Shown: one piece after another, positions 23,960 to 32,613 of the stretch
How the letters are laid out: each line of letters starts with the position of its first letter
How positions within the stretch are numbered: the first letter of the stretch is position 1
Source: a bacterium
GTDB lineage: Bacteria > Actinomycetota > Acidimicrobiia > Spongiisociales > JAENVV01
Length of the DNA stretch: 60,194 nt
Direction: 5' to 3'
Assembly: GCA_024639975.1 (NCBI GenBank)
Contig: JAHEFX010000004.1
Location: 1-60,194 of the forward strand
Position numbers and translations under genes: made by a program
Notes under the pieces: generated by a model
Told to the model about the DNA's origin: nothing
Seen by the model: only the letters and a program-made list of their open reading frames with translations
Databases searched by the model: none

Positions 23960-24370
23960 TCACCCTTCGGGAAGCTCGAAAACGAGGACGAAGCGGTGTT
24001 CGCCGTCGTCCGTGATCTCGATGGTGCCGTCGCCGACGATGCCTTCGAGTTCACGGGACCCCGAGCCGGGCACGATCGGCCAAGTCGCCCACTGCTGCCC
24101 CATCCCGTCCATGGTCCCGGCATGCAGGACGGCGAACCCTCCTGAGCGACCGTTGAGCGTGCCTTCGATCCACTCGATCCCCACGTAGCCGCGTCCCTCC
24201 GGGGCGACGGCAGTGCTGAGCTCCACCACGCCCCGACCTTCGAGGTCCCCGGAGAAGGTCTTGTGGACCCGGGCACGGGAGACGTCGGTGTGCCCACGAC
24301 TGCCGATCGGCTCACCGTCGGTGATCTCATCCACGACGAAGGTGGATTCGGCAAACTGTCTGTCTCCCAT
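23960..24370 (-). CDS. DUF3224 family protein
   Basis: DUF3224 proteins are small beta-barrel proteins of unknown role found in many actinobacteria. The 136-residue product shows the family pattern: an opening TFVVDEITDGEP strand, RARVHKTFSGDLEGRGVVEL, YVGIEWIEGTLNGRSGGFAV and WPIVPGSGSRELEGIVGDG. The ATG at 24370 starts the conserved region directly. It lies just downstream of cdd on the same strand with a 29-base gap and may be cotranscribed with it. Confidence 0.85.
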   Translation of the reverse strand: MGDRQFAESTFVVDEITDGEPIGSRGHTDVSRARVHKTFSGDLEGRGVVELSTAVAPEGRGYVGIEWIEGTLNGRSGGFAVLHAGTMDGMGQQWATWPIVPGSGSRELEGIVGDGTIEITDDGEHRFVLVFELPEG

Positions 24371-24399
24371 GACTCGCTCCTCAGGTGCCGGAGGGGGCG

Positions 24400-24801
24400 T
24401 TACGAAGGTCGGGGATCGTCCGGGAGCTCGAAGCGGTGTGGCAGCAGGTCGTCGAGGGTGAACCGCCGGCTGTCGGTGCCATCGATCGTGATGGTGATGT
24501 GGGTCACGCCGAGCTCCGAGAACAGCTGCCGGCAGTTGCCGCACGGCGTTGCATCTCTCACGTGGGTGGCGTCGATACAGGCGACGAAGACCTCGATCGG
24601 ACCACGGTGGCCGCTGGCCATGGCGGACCCGAGCGCATTCGCTTCCGCACAGATCGTCGACCCGTAGGCCGCATTCTCGACGTTGCATCCCGACCAGGTA
24701 CGACCGTCCTCGGCAACGACCAGCGCCCCGACCCGGAACTTGCTGTACGGGGCGTAGGCCGCAAGCGCCGCCTCCGCTGCTTCTGCCGCGTGTTGGGTCA
24801 C
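24400..24801 (-). CDS. cdd: Cytidine deaminase
   Basis: Cdd deaminates cytidine and deoxycytidine in pyrimidine salvage. The 133-residue protein has the short tetrameric form: YAPYSKFRVGALV, NVENAAYGSTICAEANAL with one zinc cysteine and the catalytic glutamate (about residue 52), and PCGNCRQLFSE with the other two zinc cysteines (about 86). The GTG at 24801 overlaps the ftsY stop as GTGA. Coupling cdd to the SRP receptor gene is unusual in function but simple in layout. Confidence 0.95.
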   Translation of the reverse strand: MTQHAAEAAEAALAAYAPYSKFRVGALVVAEDGRTWSGCNVENAAYGSTICAEANALGSAMASGHRGPIEVFVACIDATHVRDATPCGNCRQLFSELGVTHITITIDGTDSRRFTLDDLLPHRFELPDDPRPS

Positions 24802-25820
24802 CGTTCCCCCAGCAGCGCATCGACGTAGGCGTCGGGATCGAAGGCGATGAGGTCGTCGACACCCTCGCCGAGACCGATGAACTTCACCGGGACACCAAGC
24901 TGGTGCTCCACCGCGAACGCCACACCCCCGCGGGCCGAGCCATCCATCTTCGTGAGCACGACACCGCTGAGCTCCGAGACGTCGCCGAAGGCCTCGGCTT
25001 GGGCCAGACCGTTCTGTCCGGCCGTGCCGTCGAGGACGAGCAGCATCTCCGAGACGTTGCCTGCCTCCCGCTCGAGCACCCGGACGATCTTGCCCAGCTC
25101 TGCCATGAGGTTCTTCTTGTTCTGGAGGCGCCCGGCCGTGTCCACGATGACCGTGTCGGCCCCGGTCTCGCGGGCTCGTGAGACACCTTCGAACGCAACC
25201 GACGCAGGATCGCCGCCCGACTCCCCCCGCACGACCTCGACGCCGACACGGTCGGCCCAGGTCGCGAGCTGGGTGTCGGCGGCCGCCCGGAACGTGTCGG
25301 CAGCAGCAAGGATCGGCGTCGCCCCCGCTTCCCGCAGGCGGGCGGCGAGCTTGGCGATCGTCGTCGTCTTCCCGACGCCGTTGACACCGACCACGACCAC
25401 CACGGCCGGATCGCCGTCCAATGAGACCTCGCGGTCCTTGCCGGCGAGGGTCTCGTGCAGCCGACGCGACAGGAGCGTGCGCGCCTCCTCTGCCGTCTCC
25501 GGCTTGGCGGTCCGAACCTCGTCGACCAGTTCTGAGGCAAGGCGGACGCCGATGTCGGAGGCGATCAACACCTCCTCGAGCGCCTCCCAGGTGTCCTCGT
25601 CCATACCGGCACCGAGGAGCGACCGCAGTCGGTCGCCGAATCCGGACCGGGCCCGACCCAATCGATCGGCGACGTCCGGCGCACCGGCTTCGACCGCCCG
25701 GGATGGGGCCTCGGGCAGCTCGCCGCGTTGGGACCTGCGGCGCACGGCGACCAACACGCCTGCGGCGAGGAGAAGGACGGCGAGGGAGAACGCTACGACG
25801 AGCGCGGTATCGAAGCTCAT
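24798..25820 (-). CDS. ftsY: Signal recognition particle receptor FtsY
   Basis: FtsY docks the SRP-ribosome complex at the membrane. The 340-residue protein starts with a membrane helix (ALVVAFSLAVLLLAAGVLVA, residues 6-25), which replaces the acidic A domain of proteobacteria, followed by the N domain and the GTPase: GVNGVGKTTTIAKLA (about 152), AADTFRAAADTQL (about 175), VDTAGRLQNK (about 228) and TKMDGSARGG (about 288). A TAGCCT box ends 9 bases before the ATG (minus strand, 25830-25835). Confidence 0.97.
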   Translation of the reverse strand: MSFDTALVVAFSLAVLLLAAGVLVAVRRRSQRGELPEAPSRAVEAGAPDVADRLGRARSGFGDRLRSLLGAGMDEDTWEALEEVLIASDIGVRLASELVDEVRTAKPETAEEARTLLSRRLHETLAGKDREVSLDGDPAVVVVVGVNGVGKTTTIAKLAARLREAGATPILAAADTFRAAADTQLATWADRVGVEVVRGESGGDPASVAFEGVSRARETGADTVIVDTAGRLQNKKNLMAELGKIVRVLEREAGNVSEMLLVLDGTAGQNGLAQAEAFGDVSELSGVVLTKMDGSARGGVAFAVEHQLGVPVKFIGLGEGVDDLIAFDPDAYVDALLGER

Positions 25821-25851
25821 ATGGGTCGCAGGCTAGGGCGGCCGGACCCGG

Positions 25852-28800
25852 TCAGGAGACCGCGGGGAGGGCTTCTTGCACGTCCTGGAGCCGCTTGCTG
25901 AGAACCTTGGACGATCCGCCCGGCTCCATGGTCACGCCGTAGAGGATGTCAGCCGACTCCATCGTCTGCTGCTGGTGGGTGACGATGAGCAACTGCGAGG
26001 TGCCCCGGAAGGACTCGACCAACTGCAGGAACCGCCGAAGGTTGGCGTCGTCGAGCGCCGCCTCGACCTCGTCGAGGACGTAGAACGGGCTCGGACGGGC
26101 CCTGAAGATGGCGAACAGGAAGGCGAGGGCGGCCATCGACTTCTCGCCACCGGACAAGAGCGACAGTCGGCTGACCTTCTTGCCGAGGGGCTGGATCGTG
26201 ATGTCCACCCCCGAGCCGAGCAGGTCGTCGGGGTCGGTGAGTGTGATGCGGCCGCGCCCGCCGGGGAACAGAATGGCGACGTGGTCGGTGAATGCCTCGG
26301 CCACCTCGTCGTAGGCGGCCTGGAACAGCGAAACGATCTGCTCATCCAGGGCCTCGACGACCTTCCGAATATCCCGTCTGGACGACTCGAGGTCCTGCAG
26401 CTGTTCGGCGAGGAAGGCTCGCCGCTCCTCGAGCTCGGCGTATTCGTGGGCGGCGAGTGGATTGATGGGGCCCATCCGTCGGAGGTCCGCAGCCAAGGTA
26501 TCCACCCGGGCACCCGGGTCGGTCCCTTCGGGGATCGCCGGTCGCTCCTGGGCAAGGGCGGTTGCTTCGTCGCAGTCGGCGTCGCGTCGGAGCATCTCTG
26601 CCGTCGCCTCCCGGCGCACCCGCAGCTCGGCCAGCGCTATCCGGTCGGTCGAGAGGCGCTCACGACGGGCCTCGACGGTGCGACGCAGCTCGTCGACCCG
26701 CAGGCGGGCGTCGGTCAAGCGCTGGATCGCCTCCCCCGAACGGGATCGAAGCTCGGCCTGGCGAACACGAAGTGCCTCGATGTGCCCCCGAGTGATCTCG
26801 AGTGTCGCCCTCGCCTGATCCTCGATGGAGGTGAGCGCATCCAACGCCTCGGGATCGAACCGTGTCTGGGACAGGGTGGTGATCTCCCGTTCGACCTGCG
26901 CGAGGCGGCGTTCCATCGTCTGGCGCCGCTCACGGGTCGCCCCGGCGACCGAACGGGCTTGCTGGGCCTCGGCCCGAACCGTGTCGCGGCGCGCCGACAG
27001 CTCGGCCCGGCGGTTGGCAAGGGCCTCGTAGGCAGCCTGGCGCTCGGCCTCTTCGCCCTCCAGCGCCGCAAGGCGAGCCCGGAGTGCCTCGATTCGCTCG
27101 GCTCGACCGTCGTCGCCCGCCACCAAGGCCGTGCGTCGCTCGTCGAGTCGGCTGCGGTCCCCGTCGAGGGCCGCGACACGCTGACGGACGGTCTCCGTGC
27201 GCCGGGTCAGCTGGTCGAGGCGCCGCTCCGCCTCCCGAAGCTCGCGGAGGGCCGTCGTCACGGCCGTCCGGGAGGTCTCGGCGGCCGAACGGGCGGTCTG
27301 GGCCCCGGCCGATGCATCGGCGTGGGCGAGGGCCTCGGTCTCGGCTTGGCCACGGGCCACTTCGACCATGGCCGGTGTTGCACCGTCGGGGTCGGCGAGA
27401 CTCACGGCGGCGGCGGTGATGAGGTCGCCGTCGGGCGTGACGACTCGGACCTCGGGGTGCCGGGAGACGATCTCCCAGCCCGCCTGCCAGCCCTCGACGA
27501 GGACCACGTCGCCCAACAGGACGGCCGCCAGTCCGGCGTTCGTCGTCGGGCCGAGTCGATCGATGAGGGCATCCACGCCCCACGAGGCCGCGACCATGCG
27601 TGCGATCGCCGTCGGACCTCCATGGGCAGCAACCAGCGGGACGCCACCGAGCCCATCTCGCTTCAGGCCGTCGATGATCGGGGCGAGATCGGTGCCGTCG
27701 GCGAAGACGAGGGCGTCGGCGAACGGCCCGAGGGCCGTGTCGACGGCGTGGGCGAGTTCGTCGGGGACGTCGAGGACCTCGGCAATGGAACCGATTCGGG
27801 ATCCGAGCTCGCCGGCCTTGGCCGTGGCCACCGGGTGGGCGGCACCCGCGACCACGGCTTCCAGCGCATCGCGCCGGGACGTGGCTGCGGCGTGACGTCC
27901 TGCTGCTTCGCGGGCGACCTGGTCGGCGTCTTCCCAGGCACGGACAGCCGTCTCGACGGTGGCCTCGGCAGCGGCGAGGGCTTCGGAGCCCTCCTCGACG
28001 GCCCTCCTGGCCGGGTCGAGGGCTTCGGTGAGCTCGGTGAGTTCGGACCGACCGGCTTCGGCGTCCTTGGTGACCTCGGCGAGTCGCTGATCGACGCGGC
28101 TGAGCTCCCGTCCATCCCGCTCGGCTGCCGTCTCGAGACCACGCAGCTCCGATCTGACGACGACGAGGGCACCCTCGGCGGGCATCTGCTCCTGTTCGGC
28201 CAGCGTCTGGATCTCGTCCTCGAGGGCGCCCAGCAGCTCCTCGGCCCGCTCGGCGGCACCCACGGACGTCGTCTCCTCCTCGGACACGACGGAGAGCCCG
28301 GCGACCAGCTCGGTCTGTTCCTCCTCGAGGTCGGCCCGACGTTCATCGGCTCCTTCGAAGCGGGCGGAGAGGGTTCGGCGACGCTCACCGGCGACCGAGC
28401 CGACGCCCCGAAGCCGCTCGGCAAGGGTCTCCAGGCGGGCCGCCGCGGCCGTGTCCCGATCGAGTGCCCGGCCGACTTCGCCGGCTTGCTCCTCCAATGG
28501 CGCAAGCGCGGCCGACGCCTGCTCGAGCTCCTTGGATTCGGCATCCAATCGCACCTCGTCGGTGCTGGTGCGCGCTTCGAGGTCGACCAGGCGCCGGTCC
28601 GTGGACCGCAGCTCCTCACCACCGAGCCACCGGCGGATGGCGAGCAGTTCGCTGCGCACGTCGTCGTGGCGAGCGGCGTCGTCGGCTTGGCGCTTGAGCG
28701 GCCGGATCTGGCGCTTCAGCTCACGGAGGATGTCCTCGAGCCGGAGCACGTCGGCGTCGGTCCGCTCCAGGCGACGGATGGCCCGGTCCTTGCGGAGTCG

Positions 28801-29310
28801 ATGCTTCAGGATGCCGGCAGCTTCTTCGATCACCGCACGGTGGTCCTCGGGCTTGGCGTTGAGGATCGAGCTGATCTGGCCCTGGCCGACGATCACGTGC
28901 TGGTGACGACCGACGCCGGAGTCCGACAGGAGCTCCTGGATGTCGAGGAGGCGGCAGTCGGTCCCATTGATCTCGTAGTCGGAGGAACCGTCCCGGTAGA
29001 GACGGCGGGTGATGGCGACCTCGTCGAGATCGACCGGCAACGCCCTGCTGGCGTTGTCGAAGACCAGCGTCACCTCGGCCCGCCCGAGTTGGGGGCGGGT
29101 TGCGGTGCCGGCGAAGATGAGGTCCTCCATCTTCTGGGTCCGCAGCGAGCTCGGCGCCTGCGTACCCATCACCCAGGCAAGGGCATCCACCACGTTCGAC
29201 TTGCCGGAGCCATTCGGCCCGACGACGACGGTGACGCCTTGTTCGAGTTCGAGGCGCGTCCGATCGGCGAACGACTTGAACCCGGTGAGTTTGAGTGAGC
29301 GCAGGTACAT
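25852..29310 (-). CDS. smc: Chromosome segregation ATPase SMC
   Basis: SMC compacts and segregates chromosomes with ScpA and ScpB. The 1152-residue product has the whole architecture: head part with GPNGSGKSNVVDAL (residues 31-44), a first coiled coil, a hinge (about 490-630, with the GGVPLVAAHGG region), a second coiled coil and the C-terminal head with LSGGEKSMAALAF and the Walker B PFYVLDEVEAALDDAN. scpA and scpB are not in the window. An inverted repeat lies in the leader just before the ATG. It is followed by ftsY, as in many actinobacteria. Confidence 0.97.
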   Translation of the reverse strand: MYLRSLKLTGFKSFADRTRLELEQGVTVVVGPNGSGKSNVVDALAWVMGTQAPSSLRTQKMEDLIFAGTATRPQLGRAEVTLVFDNASRALPVDLDEVAITRRLYRDGSSDYEINGTDCRLLDIQELLSDSGVGRHQHVIVGQGQISSILNAKPEDHRAVIEEAAGILKHRLRKDRAIRRLERTDADVLRLEDILRELKRQIRPLKRQADDAARHDDVRSELLAIRRWLGGEELRSTDRRLVDLEARTSTDEVRLDAESKELEQASAALAPLEEQAGEVGRALDRDTAAAARLETLAERLRGVGSVAGERRRTLSARFEGADERRADLEEEQTELVAGLSVVSEEETTSVGAAERAEELLGALEDEIQTLAEQEQMPAEGALVVVRSELRGLETAAERDGRELSRVDQRLAEVTKDAEAGRSELTELTEALDPARRAVEEGSEALAAAEATVETAVRAWEDADQVAREAAGRHAAATSRRDALEAVVAGAAHPVATAKAGELGSRIGSIAEVLDVPDELAHAVDTALGPFADALVFADGTDLAPIIDGLKRDGLGGVPLVAAHGGPTAIARMVAASWGVDALIDRLGPTTNAGLAAVLLGDVVLVEGWQAGWEIVSRHPEVRVVTPDGDLITAAAVSLADPDGATPAMVEVARGQAETEALAHADASAGAQTARSAAETSRTAVTTALRELREAERRLDQLTRRTETVRQRVAALDGDRSRLDERRTALVAGDDGRAERIEALRARLAALEGEEAERQAAYEALANRRAELSARRDTVRAEAQQARSVAGATRERRQTMERRLAQVEREITTLSQTRFDPEALDALTSIEDQARATLEITRGHIEALRVRQAELRSRSGEAIQRLTDARLRVDELRRTVEARRERLSTDRIALAELRVRREATAEMLRRDADCDEATALAQERPAIPEGTDPGARVDTLAADLRRMGPINPLAAHEYAELEERRAFLAEQLQDLESSRRDIRKVVEALDEQIVSLFQAAYDEVAEAFTDHVAILFPGGRGRITLTDPDDLLGSGVDITIQPLGKKVSRLSLLSGGEKSMAALAFLFAIFRARPSPFYVLDEVEAALDDANLRRFLQLVESFRGTSQLLIVTHQQQTMESADILYGVTMEPGGSSKVLSKRLQDVQEALPAVS

Positions 29311-29313
29311 GAG

Positions 29314-29327
29314 TTACACGTGTGTAA
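29314..29327. promoter_or_regulatory. Inverted repeat in the smc leader
   Basis: TTACAC-GT-GTGTAA has perfect 6-base arms and ends three bases before the smc ATG. The likely -10 box TACGCT (minus strand, about 29343-29348) is upstream, so the repeat is within the transcribed leader; it could be an operator or an RNA structure near the ribosome site. No Shine-Dalgarno is visible. Confidence 0.4.
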
Positions 29328-29378
29328 TTGGGACCGGAAAAGCGTACCAGTCCACCCAGCGTCCGCCCGACATCACCG

Positions 29379-30203
29379 TCAGTGCTGGCAGTCGGGGCAC
29401 CAGTGGGTGGAGCGCTGGGCCAGCACCGTCCTGACGATGGTCCCGCCGCAGCGCCGGCACGGCTCCCCCTCTCGGCCGTAGGCACCGAGCGTCGCCACGT
29501 ACTCACCGGCTCGCCCGTCCGGCAACAGGTAGGCCAGGTCGTCGAGGCTGGTGCCGCCGCCCCGGAGAGCCGCTTCGAGGATGCCGGGGATGGCACGGAG
29601 GACTGCCCCGAGCTCCCTCGCCTCGAGCGAGCCGGCCGGTCGCATCGGAGCGACTGCTGCTTCGTGCAGGACCTCGTCGACGTAGATGTTGCCGAGGCCG
29701 GCGACGATGCGCTGGTCGAGCAGTAGGGCCTTGATGGGAGCAGTCCGGCCGGCGAGTGTCGGGGCGATCTCACCCACCGTCGGGAGGTCGGTCAGGGCGT
29801 CACGACCGATGCCCGACAGGACGTCGTCCAACTCGCCATCGGTGAGGCAGGCAACGAACCCGAACGTCCTCGGGTCGACCAGCCGGACCTCCCGATCGCC
29901 CACTCGCCAACGGACATGGGCATGACGGGCAGGTACTTCGTCGAAGGGCACGACCTGCATCCGCCCCGACATGCCGAGGTGGACCACGATGGTCAGGTCC
30001 CCGTCGAGGTGCCACAACATGAACTTGCCCCTGCGGTCCGTCGAGACCACGGCACGGCCACGGGACCGATCGACGAAATCGGCCGGGCGTGGCTGGCGGC
30101 GCAGCATCCGCGGGTGCCCGACCTCGATGCGGTCGATGCGGTGGCCTTCGATCACGGGGGCGAGGTGTCGTCGGGTCGACTCGACCTCGGGGAGCTCGGG
30201 CAC
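29379..30203 (-). CDS. mutM: Formamidopyrimidine-DNA glycosylase
   Basis: MutM (Fpg) removes 8-oxoguanine and formamidopyrimidines and nicks the strand. The GTG at 30203 gives PELPEVES directly after the initiator, placing the catalytic proline at residue 2 and glutamate at 3. Other hallmarks are STDRRGKFMLWHL with the catalytic lysine (about 58), HLGMSGRM (about 74), GNIYVDEVLHEA (about 172) and the C-terminal zinc finger CRRCGG with CPDC. The 274 residues are the normal length. The longer frame to 30326 overlaps rnc and is rejected. One base separates it from the rnc stop. Confidence 0.97.
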   Translation of the reverse strand: MPELPEVESTRRHLAPVIEGHRIDRIEVGHPRMLRRQPRPADFVDRSRGRAVVSTDRRGKFMLWHLDGDLTIVVHLGMSGRMQVVPFDEVPARHAHVRWRVGDREVRLVDPRTFGFVACLTDGELDDVLSGIGRDALTDLPTVGEIAPTLAGRTAPIKALLLDQRIVAGLGNIYVDEVLHEAAVAPMRPAGSLEARELGAVLRAIPGILEAALRGGGTSLDDLAYLLPDGRAGEYVATLGAYGREGEPCRRCGGTIVRTVLAQRSTHWCPDCQH

Positions 30204-30204
30204 G

Positions 30205-30876
30205 TCAGGCCAGGCGCTGGAGGGCGCCGGCCGCCGCGCGCTGCTGAGCTTCCTTCTTCGAGGTGCCGGTCCCGGTCCCGAGCACCGATCCGTCGACGAG
30301 CACCGACGCCACGAATTGGCGGGCATGGTCGGGACCCGAGGACTCGATCAGGTACTGGGGCAGGGCGCCGTCCACGGCCAGCCGCTCCTGGAGGCGGGTC
30401 TTGAAGTCGCGGCTCCCGGGATCGGTGGCCATCTCCTCGGCGATCGAGCCGAAGTGGGCAAGGGTCACATCCCGGGCGGCCTCGTACCCGGCATCGAGGA
30501 AGACGGCACCGAGGATCGCCTCCATGGCGTCGGCGAGGATCGAGTCCTTCTCCCGGCCCCCTGAGGTGACCTCGCCCTTGCCGAGACGCAGCAGCGAGCC
30601 GACCTCGAGGGATTCGGCGACCTCGGCGAGGCGGGGGCGGTCGACGGTCGAAGCCCGGGCCTTGGCAAGCTGGCCCTCGGGTAGGTCCGGATAGCGGACG
30701 TAGAGGTCGCGGGTGACGGCGAGGCCGAGCACGGCATCACCGAGGAACTCCATGCGCTCGTTGTGTGGGCTACCCGATTGCTCGGCGGAGAACGAGCGAT
30801 GGGTGAGCGCCGTCTCGAGGTAGGAGACGTCCTCGAATCGGTGACCGAGCCGGTCCTGCAGCTCCTCGAGGCCCAT
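30205..30876 (-). CDS. rnc: Ribonuclease III
   Basis: RNase III cuts double-stranded RNA, including rRNA precursors. The 223-residue protein has the catalytic signature NERMEFLGDAVL (residues 39-50), the second acidic cluster ending DAMEAILGAVFLDAGYEAAR (about 115) and a C-terminal double-stranded RNA-binding domain (about 150-222). Its ATG overlaps the plsX stop by one base (TGATG). Order plsX-rnc-mutM-smc is conserved in actinobacteria. Confidence 0.97.
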   Translation of the reverse strand: MGLEELQDRLGHRFEDVSYLETALTHRSFSAEQSGSPHNERMEFLGDAVLGLAVTRDLYVRYPDLPEGQLAKARASTVDRPRLAEVAESLEVGSLLRLGKGEVTSGGREKDSILADAMEAILGAVFLDAGYEAARDVTLAHFGSIAEEMATDPGSRDFKTRLQERLAVDGALPQYLIESSGPDHARQFVASVLVDGSVLGTGTGTSKKEAQQRAAAGALQRLA

Positions 30877-31874
30877 CAGGCGATCGAGTCGGCTGCGATG
30901 CGCTCGGTGACCCTGGACACGAGGTCTCGCTCGGCGCCCTCGGCCGCGATGGCGATGGCCCCGGAGATCGCCTTCGGACTGGACGATCCATGGCCGATGA
31001 CGACCACGCCCTTCGTACCGAGCAGGTGGGCACCACCGGTGTTGTCGGGGTCGAACCGGTCCCGGAGCGCCATCAGGATCGGCGCGGCGGCGAGCTGCTG
31101 CTCCTTGGGGAGGCCGTCCATTGCGGCCGCCGCCGCCTTGGCGGTGAGCCGCAGCGCACCTTCGGCCGTCTTGAGCACGAGGTTGCCTGCGTAGCCGTCG
31201 GTAACGATCACATCGGCATTCCCGCCGGCGACGTCTCGACCCTCGACGTTGCCGATGAACTCGACGTTGTCGTCTTCCTCACCGAGAAGGCTCAGCAACT
31301 CCCAGGTGCGCTTCTCGAGCTCCCGGCCCTTGCCGTGTTCCTCACCGATGTTGAGCAAGCCGACCTTGGTGAGGGACTTGCCGTGGTAGGTCTCTGACAT
31401 GACCGTGCCGAGCAACGCGAACTGGGCGAGGTGCTCTGGCTTGCAGTCGGGGTTGGCGCCCGAGTCCAGGAGGATGACGGGGTCTGGCACCGAGGGCAGC
31501 ACGGTGGCGATCGGCGGCCGGAGCACGCCGGGAACCCGACCGATGGTGAAGACGGCAGCGGCCATGGCTGCCCCCGTCGACCCGGCCGAGACGAGGGCTG
31601 CGGCTTCGCCGTCGGCGACGAGGCGCGCCGCGACGGCGATCGAGGAATCGGGCTTCTCGCGGAGGGCCCGGGTGGGGTGGTCCCCCATGCCGATGACGGA
31701 TGGGGCGTGGACGATCGGCAGGTCGGCATCCTGCTCGGCGAGCAGGGGGGCAAGTACCGCCTCGTCCCCGACGAGTACGACATCGTGGCCGGCCGCTGCG
31801 GCTCCGATGGCGCCGGCGACCGTCACTGTGGGGGCGTCATCGCCCCCCATCGCGTCGAGAGCGACGCGAGCCAG
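30876..31874 (-). CDS. plsX: Phosphate acyltransferase PlsX, probable CTG start
   Basis: PlsX forms acyl-phosphate from acyl-ACP for phospholipid synthesis. The family begins with a strand RIALDAMGGD; here the codons from 31874 read LARVALDAMGGDDAP, but the only ATG (31850) lies inside that motif and there is no GTG or TTG upstream. CTG at 31874 has GAGGAG at ideal spacing (7 bases) and starts four bases after the rpmF stop. With it the protein has 332 residues, the usual size. Other motifs: ALVSAGSTGA, LLDSGANPDCKPEHLAQFA and VTDGYAGNLVLKT. A start at 31850 would remove the first strand. Confidence 0.85.
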   Translation of the reverse strand: MARVALDAMGGDDAPTVTVAGAIGAAAAGHDVVLVGDEAVLAPLLAEQDADLPIVHAPSVIGMGDHPTRALREKPDSSIAVAARLVADGEAAALVSAGSTGAAMAAAVFTIGRVPGVLRPPIATVLPSVPDPVILLDSGANPDCKPEHLAQFALLGTVMSETYHGKSLTKVGLLNIGEEHGKGRELEKRTWELLSLLGEEDDNVEFIGNVEGRDVAGGNADVIVTDGYAGNLVLKTAEGALRLTAKAAAAAMDGLPKEQQLAAAPILMALRDRFDPDNTGGAHLLGTKGVVVIGHGSSSPKAISGAIAIAAEGAERDLVSRVTERIAADSIA

Positions 31875-31877
31875 TGC

Positions 31878-32063
31878 CTACTCCTCGTTCACGACACCGG
31901 GGAACTCACGGCCCCGGTAGATGCCGCAGTTCGGGCAGGCACGGTGAGGACGCTTCGGCTCACCGCACTGGGCGCAGGCCACGGCGCTGGGACGATCCAG
32001 CTTCCAGTTGGCCTTGCGACGCCGGGTGCGCGACCGGCTCATCTTCTTCTTGGGTACGGCCAC
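31878..32063 (-). CDS. rpmF: Ribosomal protein bL32
   Basis: bL32 is a small zinc-ribbon protein of the large subunit. The 61-residue product begins MAVPKKKMSRSRTRRRKANW, the standard N-terminus, and carries the cysteine pairs CAQCG and CPNCG. A GTG start at 32063 preceded by AAGGAG gives this N-terminus. It sits between yceD and plsX, the classic order. Confidence 0.97.
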   Translation of the reverse strand: MAVPKKKMSRSRTRRRKANWKLDRPSAVACAQCGEPKRPHRACPNCGIYRGREFPGVVNEE

Positions 32064-32077
32064 GATGGGCTCCTTGA

Positions 32078-32575
32078 CTACTGCTCGGGTGGGAAAAGAC
32101 CTTCGAGGGCGGCGAACGGGGAATCCGATGACTCGGCGTGCCCGTCGCACGGACTGACATTCAAGTCGGTTCCACACTCAGTGCAAAGCCCCAAGCAGCC
32201 CTCTTTGCACAAAGGAGCATGGGGCATGGCCATCGCAAGCTCCTCGTGGACGGCCATCGCCAGGTCGATCCGACCGTCGGCGGAGATGGGTCTCGAGTCC
32301 TCGTCCTCTTCGTCGCCGTAGGTCTCCACCAGCGCCGTCGACACGACGCCGTCGGCATCCCGGAGGCATCGGGCGCAGACGATGCGAGCCGCCACCTCGA
32401 CCTCGCCCCGGACGACGACGGCACCGATCGCCGCTTCGATACGGACGTCGCCCAGGGCCACGTCCTCGACCTTCACCGACTCCGACGAGAGTGAGATCGG
32501 GACCTCGAGGCGCTCGTCGCGGTGCGCGCCCGGGTGGGCGAGCAGGTCCGAGACGAGGTAGCGCGAGAAGTCCAT
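32078..32575 (-). CDS. yceD: YceD family protein (DUF177)
   Basis: YceD proteins are linked to rRNA accumulation and are encoded upstream of rpmF in most bacteria. The 165-residue protein has VCARCLRDAD (about residue 78) and the C-terminal CKEGCLGLCTECGTDLN (about 130-148), the conserved cysteine cluster of the family. The ATG at 32575 follows a -10 box at 6 bases. The long frame to 33247 is a shadow of the upstream genes. Confidence 0.93.
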   Translation of the reverse strand: MDFSRYLVSDLLAHPGAHRDERLEVPISLSSESVKVEDVALGDVRIEAAIGAVVVRGEVEVAARIVCARCLRDADGVVSTALVETYGDEEDEDSRPISADGRIDLAMAVHEELAMAMPHAPLCKEGCLGLCTECGTDLNVSPCDGHAESSDSPFAALEGLFPPEQ

Positions 32576-32581
32576 GCCGAG

Positions 32582-32587
32582 ACGGTA
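32582..32587 (-). promoter_or_regulatory. -10 box of yceD-rpmF-plsX (TACCGT)
   Basis: On the minus strand TACCGT ends 6 bases before the yceD ATG, giving a leaderless transcript for the ribosome/lipid part of the cluster. Confidence 0.5.
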
Positions 32588-32613
32588 CCGCCGTGTGGGG
32601 TGTTCTTCCTTGG

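Noticed and set aside
25876-29298. A 1140-codon plus-strand frame opposite smc
   Set aside because: It is the antisense shadow of the smc gene, made possible by codon periodicity at high GC; its sequence has no recognisable domain.
29379-30326. 315-residue reading of mutM
   Set aside because: Fpg needs its proline directly after the initiator; the GTG at 30203 provides this, and the longer form overlaps rnc.
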